A stretch of DNA of 64,000 nucleotides from Xanthobacter sp. YC-JY1 (GTDB taxonomy: Bacteria > Pseudomonadota > Alphaproteobacteria > Rhizobiales > Xanthobacteraceae), in the NCBI RefSeq assembly GCF_021730305.1, contig NZ_CP032674.1, positions 667,001 through 731,000 on the forward strand, read 5' to 3'. The translations under genes were made by a program, and so were the position numbers. The notes under the pieces were generated by a model that was given only the letters and a program-made list of their open reading frames with translations, searched no databases and was not told where the DNA came from. This document shows positions 62,238-64,000 of the stretch, piece by piece. Numbering within the stretch: position 1 is the first letter of the stretch; every line of letters begins with the position of its first letter.

Positions 62238-62930
62238 TCAGCGCCCGCCGCGCACCGGCGGCATCACCATGCGCGAGAGCCGGCAGGCGCGGCGGTCCAC
62301 CTCCGGGCAGGGCTGGAAGGCGAGGTCACGGCTGAGGCACACCCGCACTTCGCGCAGCCGGCGCCGGTCGCAATCCACAGAGATCATGCCGGTGTCGAGG
62401 CCGGGATTGGCAGCGCGGAAGGCGTCTTCCACCTCCTGCGGCGAGACCATCTTGTAGTCGTCGAGGCGGGAGAACTCCGCCGGGATGACCACCTTCGCCT
62501 TCGCCGCGCGCACCTGATCGAAATAGGCCTGCGGCGACAGGCCGGAGCAGGTGCCGTGCTTCTTCCATTCGTAGATGACGAGACGCCGGCTCGGCATCAC
62601 GTCCAGCATGGAATTGACCAAAGGATTGGGCACGTAGGGCGGCGGGTTCTGGCAATATTGCGGGAAGCCCCGCTCATATTGCGGCCACAGCCCGTGCACC
62701 ACGAAGGCGTAGGGGCGGGTGAGCGAGCATTGCGGCTCGCTGTCCGCGCGGCGGCCCTGATCCTCGCAATAGGTCGGCGACCAGGACAAGGAGAGCACAT
62801 AGAAATCGAACTGGCCGGGCTGGCCCTCGGCGCGCGCGGGACCATGGGCCGCGAACGCCAGCAGCAGCGCGAGACCGGCGGCGAGCCGGCCCGCGGTCGC
62901 CCGCAGGGCCCGCGCGAAAGGCCGCGTCAC
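62238..62930 (-). CDS. Ribonuclease T2 family protein, secreted
   Basis: The 230-residue product starts with GTG overlapping the stop of the gene ahead of it. It has a signal peptide (about residues 1-34) and both RNase T2 active-site blocks: FVVHGLWPQ with His79, and EWKKHGTC with Glu121, Lys124 and His125. Eight Cys in the mature part suit disulfides in the periplasm. RNase T2 cleaves single-stranded RNA through a cyclic phosphate; a nutritional or envelope-stress role is likely. Confidence 0.92.
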   Translation of the reverse strand: MTRPFARALRATAGRLAAGLALLLAFAAHGPARAEGQPGQFDFYVLSLSWSPTYCEDQGRRADSEPQCSLTRPYAFVVHGLWPQYERGFPQYCQNPPPYVPNPLVNSMLDVMPSRRLVIYEWKKHGTCSGLSPQAYFDQVRAAKAKVVIPAEFSRLDDYKMVSPQEVEDAFRAANPGLDTGMISVDCDRRRLREVRVCLSRDLAFQPCPEVDRRACRLSRMVMPPVRGGR

Positions 62931-63469
62931 GGACCCGCCATCTTGCAGGACGGGGCGTAGGCGTAGTTGCGGTCGAGACCCACCACGCACCATTCCACGC
63001 CCCAGCTGGCGCCGATGAAGCCGCCGTCCTCGATGATGGAATAATAGATGGCGCGCTTCTTGAGATCGTTGGTGAAGACCGTGCCACGGCAATAGCGGCG
63101 CGGCTGGTATTCCGGTCCCCACGGGCGATAGGCGATCTCGTGCACCTTCTCGAAGTCGGTGATGGAGAGGGTGGAAGCCCAGAAGCGCCGCTCGGTCTCG
63201 GCGAAGCGGGTGGCGATGAGGTCGAGCGCCTCCTGGCTGTCGCAGGCCGGGATGACGCCGGAATAATTGGGGCCGGAGAGCCAGAAATTCAGCTCGGCCA
63301 GATTCGCCGCCTTGGCGGGGGCGAAGGATACGGGCGCGAACGCAAGCGCGGCCACGGCGGCCGCCGCGGCGATCCGGCCGAAGGCGCCTCCCATGGCCGC
63401 GCGCATGCGCTTCATCTTGCCGCCAGCCTTGTCGCCAACGGCCTTCGCGCCCAGCGCCCGCTCACCCAT
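62927..63469 (-). CDS. Secreted hypothetical protein coupled to RNase T2
   Basis: The ATG at 63469 (GGAG six to seven bases ahead) gives 180 residues; a GTG at 63481 and an ATG at 63415 are alternatives. A signal region (AAAAAVAALAFAPVSFAPAKAAN) precedes a mature domain of about 130 residues with four Cys (VIPACDSQEA, RRYCRGTVF, VEWCVVGLDR, APSCKMAGP), probably two disulfides. I do not recognise the family. Its stop overlaps the RNase T2 start, so the two exported proteins are made together; it may be a partner or inhibitor. Confidence 0.75.
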   Translation of the reverse strand: MGERALGAKAVGDKAGGKMKRMRAAMGGAFGRIAAAAAVAALAFAPVSFAPAKAANLAELNFWLSGPNYSGVIPACDSQEALDLIATRFAETERRFWASTLSITDFEKVHEIAYRPWGPEYQPRRYCRGTVFTNDLKKRAIYYSIIEDGGFIGASWGVEWCVVGLDRNYAYAPSCKMAGP

Positions 63470-63666
63470 GGTCGTCTCCACTTCGCGGCCTCTCGCCCCT
63501 CCGGGCGTACCTCGGCGGGACGATGCGACCGGCTTTTGCTGCGGTCAAGGACGCGGCGGCAACACCTTAAGAGAAAATGAACGAGCGGTTCGATGGCGGG
63601 TGTCGTGCTCTCGCCGGAAAAGACCGGCAAGGTGGCGGCGTCCGACTCGTGCGGGAGGAGCCCCGA

Positions 63667-64000
63667 ATGCCGCAAACGACGCCCCACCTCGTGGCCGCAA
63701 GCCGCAGCGGACCTGAACCCTCCGCCTTGCCGCGCTTCGCCACCGGCCGGGAGGCGGCGCTGGAGATGCGGCCGGACCAGCCGGTCTATTGCTTCCGCCC
63801 GGACGTGCTGGCCGCCGACGCCGCGGCCTTCCTCAAAGCCTTTCCGGGCAAGACCGCCTATGCGGTGAAGACCAATGGCGAGCCCATGGTGCTCGACGTG
63901 CTGGCGCGCGCCGGCATCAACGCCTTCGATGTGGCCTCGCCCGCCGAGTTCGCGGCGGCGCGCGCCGCCGCGCCGGGGGCGGAGCTCTTTTACATGCACC
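63667..64000 (+). CDS. Fold-III PLP decarboxylase (ornithine/lysine type), 3' cut by window
   Basis: The first 111 residues of an alanine-racemase-fold decarboxylase are visible from the ATG at 63667 to the window end. The PLP lysine is in TAYAVKTNGEP, followed by VLDVLARAGINAFDVASPAEF, the pattern of eukaryote-type ornithine decarboxylases and related enzymes. GGGAGGAG precedes the start. If it is an ornithine decarboxylase it would make the putrescine that the genes at 55558-59263 could break down, but diaminopimelate or lysine decarboxylase cannot be excluded from this fragment. Confidence 0.8.
   Translation, partial: MPQTTPHLVAASRSGPEPSALPRFATGREAALEMRPDQPVYCFRPDVLAADAAAFLKAFPGKTAYAVKTNGEPMVLDVLARAGINAFDVASPAEFAAARAAAPGAELFYMH

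Overview
The window is high-GC DNA from an alphaproteobacterium, most likely of the order Hyphomicrobiales (a Xanthobacteraceae-like genome is my best guess). The evidence is a fixGHIS-type cbb3 oxidase locus behind an FNR/FixK-type box, a SAM-II riboswitch ahead of metZ, the long dcd form, a DUF1236 protein and a bacterial transglutaminase-like cysteine peptidase. No rRNA gene, tRNA gene or CRISPR array was recognised.

Region 1 (1-17,260) is the right-hand part of an integrative and conjugative element (ICE). It opens with a tightly overlapping mating-pair-formation operon of the P-type (trbB-C-D-E-J-K-L-F-G-I, then a DUF2274 gene). A cargo block follows: a LysR regulator, a DUF1761 membrane protein, an ArsR regulator with a dihydrofolate-reductase-like protein and an SRPBCC protein, two paralogous alpha/beta hydrolases and a hotdog thioesterase. 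The end carries an AlpA-type regulator, a convergent tyrosine integrase, a cluster of ATACCGTC repeats and the 3' end of guaA, which is the likely attachment site. The other ICE end lies to the left, outside the window.

Region 2 (17,261-30,300) is chromosomal: guaA, an AT-richer orphan gene, an RsmB-like RNA methyltransferase, an MTA/SAH-type nucleosidase, small membrane proteins, a TPR plus SPINDLY-type O-GlcNAc transferase, a gamma-carbonic anhydrase, a BTLCP peptidase, and a TetR-controlled HlyD/ABC-2 efflux operon with a near-perfect palindromic operator.

Region 3 (30,300-40,140) is the respiratory locus. ccoNOQP encodes the cbb3 oxidase, ccoG-H-I-S its assembly factors, and an overlapping final gene encodes an MFS protein with the metal-binding motifs of the copper importer CcoA. 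The locus therefore appears to carry oxidase, copper import (CcoA-like) and copper export to the periplasm (CcoI) together. A TTGAC-N4-GTCAA box sits 82 bp before the ccoN start, followed by an unexplained perfect inverted repeat.

Region 4 (40,140-64,000) is mixed housekeeping and metabolism: an SDR, TrkH, ApaG, metZ with a SAM-II riboswitch, dCTP deaminase, a FUSC-family protein, glutathione S-transferases, ZapE, a WYL/TerB-like protein, a stand-alone Fe-S oxidoreductase subunit, a CcdA/thioredoxin pair, Maf-YacG, an aldehyde dehydrogenase and class III aminotransferase that fit putrescine catabolism, a thiopurine methyltransferase-like protein, a DUF1236 protein behind a Shine-Dalgarno hairpin, RlmJ, RNase T2 coupled to a secreted protein of unknown function, and the start of a fold-III PLP decarboxylase cut by the window end.
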